Origin: Pseudomonas abieticivorans
GTDB lineage: Bacteria > Pseudomonadota > Gammaproteobacteria > Pseudomonadales > Pseudomonadaceae
NCBI RefSeq assembly: GCF_023509015.1
Contig: NZ_CP094975.1
Coordinates: 6,007,501-6,071,500 of the forward strand
Direction: 5' to 3'
Length of the DNA stretch: 64,000 bases
Positions 1 through 8,087 of the stretch are shown in pieces. The notes beneath the pieces are model-generated. The model saw only the letters and a program-made list of their open reading frames with translations. It was not told the origin of the DNA and ran no database searches. A program made the translations under genes and the position numbers. How positions within the stretch are numbered: position 1 is the stretch's first letter; each line of letters opens with the position of its first letter.

Positions 1-63
1 GAGTTTTACGTAGGCAATGCGGTCGTCGTCGGCGCAGCTAGGGCTTTGTTGTTGTGCGAGCAT
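1..63 (-). CDS. N-terminus of an unidentified protein, cut by the window edge
   Basis: An ATG at 63 (minus strand) is preceded by AAGGAG at good spacing and opens a frame with no stop to the window edge. Only 21 residues are visible, ending DDRIAYVKL. It lies 40 bp downstream of an ACS-type MFS transporter on the same strand, so it is probably the second gene of that LacI-controlled uptake operon. A sugar-acid dehydratase or similar catabolic enzyme would fit the context, but nothing in the 21 residues proves it. Confidence 0.6.
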   Translation of the reverse strand, partial: MLAQQQSPSCADDDRIAYVKL

Positions 64-103
64 GGTGCTCTCCTTGGGGGGGCGAAGGTGTGTTCAGGCG
101 TTA

Positions 104-1472
104 TCAGGAGCGTCGGCCAGACAGCTCGGCGTTCAGCGGTTCGGGGGCGGGCGTTGGCAAATCGTTTAAGTCGTCGATGTCCATGCGTTTGAGCGGGCCG
201 ACGATGAACAGGTAGGCGAAAGCGCCCAGCAGCCCCATGGCCGCCACGTACATCAGCGCGGCGTCAAAGGAGCCCAATTGGTTGACCAGTACGCCGATCG
301 CGATGGGCGTGACGATACTGGCGATGTTGCCGCAGAAATTGAACATCGCGCCGCTGATGCCCATGGCTCGCTTGGGCGAGACGTCGCCCACGATGCACCA
401 GCCCAGGTTGCCGACGCCCTTGGCGAAGAACGCGATGGACATCACCAGAATCACCAGCGCTACCGACTGGGTGTAGTTGGCAACGACGATGCTGCTCGAC
501 AGCAGCAGGCCGCAGATGATCGGGGTTTTACGGGCGGTGGTCAGGCTGCAGCCCTTCTTGAGCATCCAGTCGGACCACACGCCGCCGATCATGCCGCCCA
601 GGCAGCCGGCGGATCGGTGGGACGGCGGCCACCAGCCCGACCTTGAGCATGGTCATGCCCTTGGCCTCGATCAGGTAGGTGGGGAACCAGGTCAGAAAGA
701 ACCACGTGATGGACGTCAGGCAGAACTGGCCCAGGTAGATGCCCAGCATCATGCGGTTGGCACCGATGGCGCGCACATTCTTCCAACTGAAGGGCGTCTT
801 GGTATCGCCGATACCCGGTAAGCCGCCGCCGGCTTCGATGTAGTCAATCTCGGCCTGGTTGGCGCGTTTGTCCTTGCGCGGTTCCTGGACCATCTTGAAC
901 CACAGCAGGCCAATCAATACCCCTGCCCCGCCGGTCCAGAAAAACACGTGCTGCCAACCGAAGCTGTTGAGCAACAGCACCATGAGGGGCGTAAAGGCCG
1001 CCAGCGCGAAGTACTGCGCCGATTGGAAAATCGCCGTGGCCAGGCCGCGTTCGTGGCGCGGGAACCACATCACCGTCAGGCGGTTGTTGGCCGGGAATGC
1101 CGGGGACTCGGCCACGCCCATCAGAAAGCGCAGCACAAAAAGCGCCAGGAACGCGGAACTGAACAGGTCGACGTAGCCTTGCAGGAACGTCAGCGCCGAC
1201 CAGATGATCAAGCTCATGCCCAGCACCAACCGCGAACCGAACCGGTCGAGCACGATGCCCCCCGGGATTTGCATGCTGGTGTAGGCCCAACCAAACGCTG
1301 AGAAGGCGATGCCCATAGTGATCGCGTCAAAACCCAGGTCTGCGCGCATGGCAGGTGCTGCGATCGACAAGGTCGCGCGGTCCACGTAGTTGAACACGGT
1401 GACGATGAAGATCATCGCCAGGATGACGTAGCGGACATGGGTCTTGGCGACCGGGTGCGCGGGTGTATTCAC
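104..1472 (-). pseudogene. ACS-family MFS transporter (anion:cation symporter type), interrupted by a 1-base frameshift
   Basis: Inner-membrane MFS transporter of the sugar-acid/galactonate type. It has about 12 hydrophobic segments and the family features FNYVDRATLSIAAP at the N-terminus, the GGIVLDRFGSR loop and the RFLMGVAESPAFPANNR segment. The start is GTG at 1472 behind AAGGA. The first frame runs to about position 612 and then reads out of phase. The correct continuation (LGGMIGGVWSD...) is in another frame ending at 104. Removing one G from 611-612 joins them as VPPIAGCLGGMIGGV, giving a full-length 455-residue protein. So this is one gene with a single inserted base, either a real inactivation or a sequencing error. 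It is the first gene after the LacI operators. A paralogue lies at 29508-30842. Confidence 0.85.
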
Positions 1473-1537
1473 TTTTATTGTCCTTATTGTGGGGTATTAC
1501 CCTGAAGCCTGTCGGCCTCGGTCGCCTTGATGATGCT

Positions 1538-1555
1538 AATGATTGCGCAATCATT
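1538..1555. promoter_or_regulatory. Palindromic LacI-family operator, copy 1
   Basis: AATGATTGCGCAATCATT is a perfect 18-bp palindrome with the central CG typical of LacI-family operators. It lies 65 bp upstream of the MFS transporter start, downstream of the predicted promoter. A second copy of its 14-bp core is centred 76 bp away, so looping between the two is possible. The likely ligand is the LacI-type repressor encoded next door. Confidence 0.7.
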
Positions 1556-1606
1556 CAGGCCTAAAAAAAAGCCACCCTGCCGACCCGGCTGATGGCCTTT
1601 GAAAAG

Positions 1607-1634
1607 ATCCTACACTGATTGCGCAATCATTCAA
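1607..1634 (-). promoter_or_regulatory. Promoter of the MFS operon with embedded operator copy 2
   Basis: On the minus strand TTGAAT and TAGGAT are separated by 16 bp, a passable sigma-70 promoter. The spacer holds TGATTGCGCAATCA (1616-1629), a perfect 14-bp palindrome that repeats the core of the site at 1538-1555. A repressor bound here would block RNA polymerase directly. This is inferred from position and symmetry. Confidence 0.6.
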
Positions 1635-1667
1635 CAGCCCGTTCGGTGTTTTTTACCGAAAAAGCTG

Positions 1668-2720
1668 TTAGGTACTTTGCCGATCGATGAGGGTGAAACC
1701 GGTGTCCACGCGCACCGGGTCGGCACTCCCGGCCGGGTGTTGAAAGCGCTCCAGCAGGGCCCTGGCGACCTGGTCGCCAATGCGTTTGCCGTCCACGTGC
1801 ACGGTCGACAAGGCCGGATAGACGTGGGCGGCGCTGCTCAGGTCGCCAAAGCCCATCACCGCAAGTTCAGCCGGCACCTTCACGCCGCGGCTGGCCGCTT
1901 CGGCCAACACGCCTTGGGCAATGGTGTCGGAACTGCAGACCACCACGTCAGGCGTGGCGCCCTGTTCGAACAACTGGCGCAAGCCTTCCCGGCCCACTTC
2001 CAGGGTGGCCGGTGGCGTCATCACCGTCATGGGCACCTGTTCAATACCCTGGCGGCGCAGTTCGGCGATCAGGCTGTTGCAGCGGCGCAGGCCACGGGGG
2101 TCGCTGATGCTCACCACAGAAAAACGCCGATAACCCTTGGCGAGCAAATGCCTGGCCGTGGCCTCCCCTACCCCCTCATGGGAAAACCCCACCAGCATGT
2201 CCAGTGGCTGTTCGCTCAGGTCCCAGGCCTCGACCACCGGAATGCCCGACTGGGCCAGGCGCAGGCGGCTGGATTCGGTGTGCAGCGTGCCGGTCAAGAC
2301 GATGCCGTCGGGGCGGCGGCCGAGCACCGCTTCCAGGAGTTTTTCTTCCTGCTCGGCCGAGTAGCCGGTGAGGCCCAACAGGGTTTGATAGCCGGCTTCG
2401 GTCAGGCGGTCCATCAGCGCCTGCACGGTGTCGGCGAAGATTGAGTTGGCAATGGTCGGCAGGAAAATCGCCACCAGTCGCGACTTGTTGCTCGCAAGCC
2501 CCCCGGCCATCATGTTGGACACGTAACCGGTCTGGCGCACGGCCTCAAAGACTTTCTCGCGGGCTTGCTTGCTGACGATATCGGGGCGGTGCAAGGCGCG
2601 GGACACTGTAATGGGCGACACGCCCGCCACCTTGGCGACGTCGATCAGGGTCAGGCTGGAGGCTTTCTTGGGCTGGGAGGCGTCCAGGTTGGCGGACGCT
2701 CTGCCGGGTTTCTTTGCCAT
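1668..2720 (-). CDS. LacI/GntR-type transcriptional repressor
   Basis: A 350-residue LacI-family regulator. The N-terminal helix-turn-helix and hinge read LTLIDVAKVAGVSPITVSRA (about residues 23-42), followed by a periplasmic-binding-protein-like effector domain with the usual DGIVLTG, CSSDTIAQG and VMGFGDLS segments. The family resembles gluconate-type repressors. The start was taken as ATG 2720 (MAKKPGRAS), which gives the usual short tail before the HTH; a longer frame to 2801 exists but adds an unlikely leader. It lies upstream of, and on the same strand as, the MFS operon. Two palindromic operators sit between them, so it most likely represses the transporter and the following gene until a sugar acid or similar inducer binds. 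Confidence 0.9.
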   Translation of the reverse strand: MAKKPGRASANLDASQPKKASSLTLIDVAKVAGVSPITVSRALHRPDIVSKQAREKVFEAVRQTGYVSNMMAGGLASNKSRLVAIFLPTIANSIFADTVQALMDRLTEAGYQTLLGLTGYSAEQEEKLLEAVLGRRPDGIVLTGTLHTESSRLRLAQSGIPVVEAWDLSEQPLDMLVGFSHEGVGEATARHLLAKGYRRFSVVSISDPRGLRRCNSLIAELRRQGIEQVPMTVMTPPATLEVGREGLRQLFEQGATPDVVVCSSDTIAQGVLAEAASRGVKVPAELAVMGFGDLSSAAHVYPALSTVHVDGKRIGDQVARALLERFQHPAGSADPVRVDTGFTLIDRQST

Positions 2721-2947
2721 GGGGGTTCCGCGTTCGGGCCGCAGTGCAGGGTAGGCCCGGCACTGCCAAAGCGGTGACTGTACCAAAGCTGCGATGGCCA
2801 TGCATGGCCTCGATTGCTAATCTGAGGTGCGACACTGAAGATCGCCCGCCTGCGTTATCGTCGCGACACTCATTGATGTACAGCCATGCCATGGCCGCCT
2901 ATGGTGCTTGATCACGACCATTGGCCCTGCCCAAAAGGAACCCCGCG

Positions 2948-3931
2948 ATGCACTACACACCTCTCGGTAAAACCGGCCTCAAAGTCTCCCGCCTGGCCCT
3001 GGGCTGCATGACCTACGGTGTGCCTGAGCGGGGCAACCACGCCTGGACGCTCGACGAAGCGCAAAGCCGTCCGCTGATCAAACAGGCGCTGGAGCACGGC
3101 ATCAATTTTTTTGACACGGCCAACAGTTACTCAGACGGCACCAGCGAAGAAATCGTCGGGCGGGCGCTGCGTGATTTTGCGCAACGTGACGAAATCGTGA
3201 TCGCGACCAAGGTGTATTTCAAGTCGCGCAATGCCCCCAATATCGGTGGCCTGTCACGCAAGGCCATTTTCAACGAGATCGACAATAGCCTGCGCCGCCT
3301 GGGCACCGATTATGTCGACCTCTACCAAATCCACCGATGGGACTACGAAACACCGATTGAAGAAACCCTGGAAGCACTTCATGACGTGGTGAAGGCTGGC
3401 AAGGCCCTGCATATTGGCGCCTCGTCGATGCACGCGTGGCAATTTGCCAAGGCGCTGTACACCTCCCGGGCAAACGGTTGGACACCCTTCGTGTCGATGC
3501 AGAACCATTTGAACCTGATCAACCGCGAAGAAGAGCGCGAAATGCTGCCGTTGTGCCGGGATGCCGGCATTGCCGTGCTGCCGTGGAGCCCACTGGCACG
3601 GGGCAAGTTGACGCGCGACTGGGACCAGGGTTCTGCGCGTGCCGACAGCGACGCCTACGGCAAGACACTGTATACCGAGCGTACCGCCGACGCCGACCGC
3701 CAAGTGGTCGAGGCCGTTGCCCGTGTGGCTGCCGCACGCGGGGTTCCCCGGGCGCAAATTGCGTTGGCGTGGGTGGCCCAGACGGCTGGCGTGGTGGCGC
3801 CATTGGTGGGCGCCTCCAAGCCCCAGCATCTGGACGATGCAGTGGCTGCACTGTCCATCACCCTCAGCGCTGAAGAACTCGCTTTGCTCGAAGCGCCGTA
3901 CGTGCCGCATGCGGTGGTGGGTTTCGAGTGA
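2948..3931 (+). CDS. Aldo/keto reductase, YajO-like
   Basis: A 327-residue NADPH-dependent aldo/keto reductase with a single TIM barrel. The catalytic tetrad is visible: Asp and Tyr in FDTANSYSDG, Lys in IATKV and His in YQIHRWD. The nucleotide-binding end carries LVGASKPQHLDDA. The sequence MHYTPLGKTGLKVSRLALGC and the insert after the lysine resemble the YajO/Tas group. ATG 2948 was chosen because AAAGGAA lies about 7 bases upstream; a TTG-started extension is possible but unneeded. It is divergent from the LacI gene, and its substrate cannot be read from sequence. Confidence 0.9.
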   Translation: MHYTPLGKTGLKVSRLALGCMTYGVPERGNHAWTLDEAQSRPLIKQALEHGINFFDTANSYSDGTSEEIVGRALRDFAQRDEIVIATKVYFKSRNAPNIGGLSRKAIFNEIDNSLRRLGTDYVDLYQIHRWDYETPIEETLEALHDVVKAGKALHIGASSMHAWQFAKALYTSRANGWTPFVSMQNHLNLINREEEREMLPLCRDAGIAVLPWSPLARGKLTRDWDQGSARADSDAYGKTLYTERTADADRQVVEAVARVAAARGVPRAQIALAWVAQTAGVVAPLVGASKPQHLDDAVAALSITLSAEELALLEAPYVPHAVVGFE

Positions 3932-3947
3932 TTTAAAGCTTGCGCCT

Positions 3948-3976
3948 GCCCGTTCAATACGGTGAGTTGAACGGGC
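3948..3976. terminator. Stem-loop after the aldo/keto reductase
   Basis: GCCCGTTCAA (3948-3957) and TTGAACGGGC (3967-3976) form a perfect 10-bp stem with a 9-base loop, 17 bp past the stop codon at 3931. No long T-run follows, so termination may be weak or rely on Rho, but it clearly separates this gene from lldD. Confidence 0.6.
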
Positions 3977-4068
3977 GCTGACGAAAACCTCAGCTACCCT
4001 GACCCCATCACTGCGGTCAGGTCGCTGAGAGGCCGCACCTTCACGCCCTTGGAGAGAACCCCCTGCCC

Positions 4069-5214
4069 ATGATCATTTCGGCCTCAACCGACTACCGCGC
4101 CGCCGCTCAACGCAAACTGCCGCCCTTCCTGTTTCACTACCTGGACGGCGGTGCCTACGCCGAGCGCACCTTGCAGCGCAATGTCGATGACCTGGCCGAT
4201 ATTGCCCTGCGCCAACGGGTGTTGCGCAACATGTCGCAACTGAGCCTGGAAACCCAATTGTTCGGCGAAACCCTGGCCATGCCCGTGGCCCTGGCACCGA
4301 TTGGCCTGGCCGGCATGTTCGCCCGGCGCGGCGAGGTGCAGGCCGCCCAGGCTGCCGATGCCAAAGGCATCCCCTTCACGCTGTCGACGGTGTCGGTGTG
4401 CCCTATCGAAGAGGTCGCCCCGGCCATCAAGCGACCGATGTGGTTTCAACTGTATGTACTCAAGGACCGCGGCTTCATGAAAAACGCCCTGGAGCGGGCC
4501 CGGGCCGCAGGCGTCACCACCCTGGTATTCACGGTCGATATGCCGGTGCCAGGCGCCCGCTACCGCGACGCTCACTCCGGCATGAGCGGCCCCAACGGGC
4601 CAACGCGGCGGATGTTGCAAGCCTTTACCCGCCCTGCCTGGGCGTGGGATGTGGGCCTGCTGGGGCGCCCGCATGACCTGGGTAACATCTCCACCTACCG
4701 TGGCCACCCCACCGGCCTTGCCGATTACATCGGGTGGTTGGGCAGCAACTTCGACCCGTCCATTTCCTGGCAGGACCTGGAGTGGATTCGCGAGTATTGG
4801 CAAGGGCCGATGGTGATCAAAGGCATCCTCGACCCCCAGGATGCCCGCGACGCGGTGGCGTTCGGTGCCGATGGCATCGTGGTGTCCAACCACGGCGGCC
4901 GGCAACTGGACGGCGTGCTCTCCAGCGCCCGCGCCCTGCCCGCCATCGCCGACGCCGTGAAGGGCGACCTGGCGATTCTGGCCGACTCGGGCATCCGCAG
5001 CGGGTTGGACATCGTGCGCATGATCGCCCTGGGCGCCGACACCGTGCTGCTGGGCCGAGCGTTTGTCTATGCGTTGGCGGTGGCTGGCGGTGCCGGGGTG
5101 AGCAATCTGCTGGACTTGATCGAGAAGGAAATGCGCGTGGCCATGGTGCTGACCGGGGCGAAGTCGATCAAGGAGATCACCGGGGAGTCACTGGTCGCGG
5201 GCGTTAAGGGTTGA
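4069..5214 (+). CDS. lldD: L-lactate dehydrogenase, FMN-dependent (quinone-linked)
   Basis: A 381-residue FMN-dependent alpha-hydroxy-acid dehydrogenase that oxidises L-lactate to pyruvate and passes electrons to the membrane quinone pool. Family landmarks in order: [73 protein letters not shown], the active-site block [12 protein letters not shown] and the phosphate-binding [21 protein letters not shown]. Length and N-terminus match LldD. GGAGAG lies upstream of ATG 4069. No lactate permease or LldR is beside it, so it stands alone here. A related mandelate- or glycolate-type substrate cannot be excluded. Confidence 0.92.
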   Translation: MIISASTDYRAAAQRKLPPFLFHYLDGGAYAERTLQRNVDDLADIALRQRVLRNMSQLSLETQLFGETLAMPVALAPIGLAGMFARRGEVQAAQAADAKGIPFTLSTVSVCPIEEVAPAIKRPMWFQLYVLKDRGFMKNALERARAAGVTTLVFTVDMPVPGARYRDAHSGMSGPNGPTRRMLQAFTRPAWAWDVGLLGRPHDLGNISTYRGHPTGLADYIGWLGSNFDPSISWQDLEWIREYWQGPMVIKGILDPQDARDAVAFGADGIVVSNHGGRQLDGVLSSARALPAIADAVKGDLAILADSGIRSGLDIVRMIALGADTVLLGRAFVYALAVAGGAGVSNLLDLIEKEMRVAMVLTGAKSIKEITGESLVAGVKG

Positions 5215-5269
5215 AGGTGGGCGATTTCATAGCGTTGGCCATCCAGTGAAAAAGGCTAACTATCATCCT

Positions 5270-5905
5270 CTACTCGTCTCCCCCTTTGAACAGTTTTCCA
5301 AGCGCTTTCAGTACATTGGCGAGTTGGGAGACGCCGATCTTGTACATGTCGACAAGCTTCTTCCCTTTTACGGTGTGCGCGCTCTGTACGCTTGCCAGCA
5401 CCAGAGGGATCGCCAAGACAAAGAAGGCTAGCCAGACAAGCCCTTTCCAGAAATCCAGAAATACAAACCCTAAAAGGCCAATGCCAAGCGCAACGATTAA
5501 TGTGACGAGGTTTTTTAACCAGTGCCCCCGGTCTTCGGGCGGTAGTGGTTTATTCTGCACAAGCGCTTTTTCCATATTTTTGACCGAGTGCTCGCCGTGT
5601 GCAAGATCAACTACTTTTTTCATTAGCCAGTCTATCTGCTCGACAGTTTTTCCTGCCAAAGGAATAATAACATGATCGCTAGTTGACTCAATCCACAAAC
5701 AGGGGATGTCGGCATTTGCCAGGCCCGGATAACGGCCTGACTTAACAGTGGCATATGTACCACTGACGCTAATCCCGCTCCCTTCCTTAGTCAGAGCAAT
5801 AATGACATGCTCGCGCGAAAATGCTTCCAACTCTTCTCTGTGGCGAGAAAAATACTCTGCTGCCTCTCGGTTACTTTCTAAGTATATGGGGATTATCTGT
5901 ATCAT
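5270..5905 (-). CDS. Hypothetical membrane protein with two transmembrane helices
   Basis: A 211-residue protein I do not recognise. The first 130 residues are soluble and mixed alpha/beta (MIQIIPIYLESNREAAEYFS...). Two close hydrophobic helices follow at about residues 140-180 (LVTLIVALGIGLLGFVFLDF, then GLVWLAFFVLAIPLVLASV), and the tail is basic and amphipathic (ALGKLFKGGDE). ATG 5905 was chosen because it overlaps the stop of the upstream gene as ATGA, indicating translational coupling. Base composition is visibly richer in A/T than the neighbours and suggests transfer. A toxin-immunity or defence role is conceivable but unsupported. Confidence 0.7.
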   Translation of the reverse strand: MIQIIPIYLESNREAAEYFSRHREELEAFSREHVIIALTKEGSGISVSGTYATVKSGRYPGLANADIPCLWIESTSDHVIIPLAGKTVEQIDWLMKKVVDLAHGEHSVKNMEKALVQNKPLPPEDRGHWLKNLVTLIVALGIGLLGFVFLDFWKGLVWLAFFVLAIPLVLASVQSAHTVKGKKLVDMYKIGVSQLANVLKALGKLFKGGDE

Positions 5906-6192
5906 GACATCCTTCCCATACACAAACTCCAGGCGACCTCCAATTCCTCCTTGGTGGGGCTTCGATCTCGCGGCAGATGACTTTCCAGGCAGGTAAGCCC
6001 CGGGATCTTCACCAACTCTCCATCATGGGTCTGGATGATTTTCATGTAGGGGTCTTGGCGAACAGTTTTTGAATGGGTGGTCGTAAACTGTACTCGACCT
6101 GCTACTGCTTCTTTGACAAGAGCATGGTAAGCCTCGGACAGTTCCAAGCCTTCGAGGCTAGCGGCGAATAAAACATCGGCGGGTTGTTTCAC
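5902..6192 (-). CDS. Hypothetical small protein coupled to the membrane protein downstream
   Basis: A 96-residue acidic-to-neutral protein that I do not recognise, beginning KQPADVLFAASLEG after the start codon and ending LEVAWSLCMGRMS. GTG 6192 was chosen because TAGGAG lies 8 bases upstream; a longer frame to 6258 lacks such a site. Its TGA overlaps the ATG of the membrane-protein gene by four bases, so the two form a two-gene unit. The A/T-rich composition matches its partner and differs from the flanking lldD and porin genes. No motif suggests a function. Confidence 0.65.
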   Translation of the reverse strand: MKQPADVLFAASLEGLELSEAYHALVKEAVAGRVQFTTTHSKTVRQDPYMKIIQTHDGELVKIPGLTCLESHLPRDRSPTKEELEVAWSLCMGRMS

Positions 6193-6681
6193 GATAAAGT
6201 CTCCTATTGTTACGGAGCGACTCTTGACACCGCTCCAACAACACAGCTTGCAGCGCAAGCCAATTTCAAGCGTAGTCTGATATCTGCACTGTAAAAAGGA
6301 AAATCAAGTAAACCGATAAAAGGCCATGTTGTGTAACGCTTAGTTAACATGCCAGCCCTGTCAAACCGCCCCGTGCACGAGGTCTGCGCAAGCCTTAACA
6401 ATTTGCCAAGCCCTTTATCGACGAAGCCCTCGAACCCGCCTGTGCGCCGGCCTGTACAAACACTCACCACACTCAAGCATCGTTCCCATCGATACCCGTT
6501 ATCTGCGCGTTCAATTTTTGAAGTGCGCCGAGCCTCGTTAACCTGCACCCTACCCTTTCTCACACGATGCCTACCCATGAACATTCACTTGACGCTTGCC
6601 AGCATCCTGGTTGTTTTCTTCTCCATTGCCCTGGTCCACGTTTAGGCGCGCAGCCGCGCCCGGTTCCACTGCCAAGGCCCC
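6193..6681. other. 489-bp intergenic region between the hypothetical pair and the porin
   Basis: Moderately A/T-rich. It should hold the promoter of the hypothetical pair, but I see no convincing -35/-10. Open frames on both strands here have poor codon character and no ribosome binding sites, apart from the very short frame at 6577-6645 listed separately. Confidence 0.5.
6577..6645 (+). CDS. Possible 22-residue single-helix membrane peptide
   Basis: The frame starting at ATG 6577 encodes MNIHLTLASILVVFFSIALV plus HV and a TAG stop: one continuous hydrophobic helix. There is no clear ribosome binding site and no partner operon, so it may be chance. It is listed because the hydrophobic content is unusually clean for such a short frame. 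Confidence 0.2.
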   Translation: MNIHLTLASILVVFFSIALVHV

Positions 6682-8016
6682 TCAAAAAAGCTGCAGCGGC
6701 CATTCCACCACGACGATCCGCATCGTGATATCGCCATCCGGCTGCCCGCCCTCGGCGCGGTGCACCCCTTGGCGTAAGCGCACCCGCATGCCCTTCACCG
6801 GGCCGCTTTGCACCACGTAGCGCGCTTCGATATCCAATTCCTTGTGCGACGCGCCGTCGGCATTCGCCCAGGCGCCATAGTGCGCGTTGGGCGAACTGCT
6901 GATGTCGTAACCGTAGACATACCGCCCCATCAAGCTCAAGCCGGGCACGCCATAAGGCGCCAGGTCCAGGTCGTAGCGGGCCTGCCACGACTTTTCGTTG
7001 GGGCCGTTGAAGTCCGAGGCCATGATCGCGTTGCTCAGGTAGATCGAGTTGCCGAAGGCGCCAGAGCCGTTGTTGCCAAAGCCGATGTAGTCAAACGGGG
7101 TGTCGCCGTTGATGTGCTCGAAGGCGACGGTGAGCTTGTGGTTGGCCAGGGTGTAGGCCAGCAGGCTGGAATAGGCCGTGGTGTCGATGACGCCCGCCTT
7201 GGCCTGGCCCTGATCATGGGTTTGGTAGAGGTTGAGCTCAAGGTCCACCTTTTGGCGAGGGCTGAGCACCCAACCGTAAGTGCTGCCAATGTAGTACTGG
7301 CGCCACAGGTCCTGGAACTGCGAGGTGTAGGCGCTGATGGCGCCGTGCTCGTTGAGTGCATAACGGCCGCCGGCAAAGTCCACCGACGGCGTTTGGACGT
7401 AGGCGTAGTTGGCCCACAGGCCGCCCCGGTTGCTGGTGGAGGCAGGCTCGGTGCCGGCGGTGAAGTGCCCGCCTTCCAGCAGCAGGCCGCGGACATCCTG
7501 GTTAGTCAGGTGAAAACCGGTGGCGGTGCTGGGCAACAGCCGTGCATCGGCGGTGGCGAACACCGGGTTGGTGATTTCCATCTGGCCGTAGCGCAGTTGT
7601 GTTTGCCCATAACGCAGTTTGATCAGGCCACCGGCCCGGCCAAAGGTGCGCTTGGGTTGGCCCTGGTCGTTGACCTGGACGTTACCGTAGCCGGCGTGGC
7701 CTGTGCCGCCGTCGAGTTTGAAGGCGCCGTAGGCAAAGGCATCCAGGCCCACGCCCAGAGTGCCCTGAGTGTAGCCTGAGGCAAAGCTGAGCCGCTCGCC
7801 CAAGGCCACGTCGCGTGGGTCGCGACGGTTGTGTGCGCGCTGGTGGTGACCGTCGCCCAGTATTTGAGTGTTCAATACGTTGAAGCGGCTGAGCAATGTC
7901 AGGTGGCTGTCCTCGATGAAGCCTGGGTCAGCGGCCGTGCAGACGCACGGGAAAACAGCCAGGCAGGCGATGCCCAGCGGCCCTAGGTACGGTGTGGAGG
8001 CCATGTCGATATCCAT
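6682..8016 (-). CDS. OprD-family outer-membrane porin
   Basis: A 444-residue substrate-specific porin. A signal peptide ends near VFPCVCTAADPGF, followed by the OprD-family start FIEDSHLTLLSRFNVLN and many alternating beta strands such as LRYGQTQLRYGQMEI. The C-terminus VVVEWPLQLF ends in the aromatic residue required for outer-membrane insertion. ATG 8016 (MDIDMAS) or the internal ATG 8004 are the possible starts; neither has a strong ribosome binding site. It is the third gene after the M20 hydrolase and MHS transporter on the same strand, so it probably brings the same aromatic or acylated amino-acid substrate across the outer membrane. Confidence 0.9.
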   Translation of the reverse strand: MDIDMASTPYLGPLGIACLAVFPCVCTAADPGFIEDSHLTLLSRFNVLNTQILGDGHHQRAHNRRDPRDVALGERLSFASGYTQGTLGVGLDAFAYGAFKLDGGTGHAGYGNVQVNDQGQPKRTFGRAGGLIKLRYGQTQLRYGQMEITNPVFATADARLLPSTATGFHLTNQDVRGLLLEGGHFTAGTEPASTSNRGGLWANYAYVQTPSVDFAGGRYALNEHGAISAYTSQFQDLWRQYYIGSTYGWVLSPRQKVDLELNLYQTHDQGQAKAGVIDTTAYSSLLAYTLANHKLTVAFEHINGDTPFDYIGFGNNGSGAFGNSIYLSNAIMASDFNGPNEKSWQARYDLDLAPYGVPGLSLMGRYVYGYDISSSPNAHYGAWANADGASHKELDIEARYVVQSGPVKGMRVRLRQGVHRAEGGQPDGDITMRIVVVEWPLQLF

Positions 8017-8087
8017 CGGAAGGTGAGCGCTTGAGCGCCTGTTTTTATTATCGAGCCGTGGCGGGGCGCCACGGCGGGTATGGCGGG

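Noticed and set aside
6210..6584. 124-codon minus-strand frame in the gap upstream of the porin
   Set aside because: Poor codon character, no ribosome binding site, no family resemblance.
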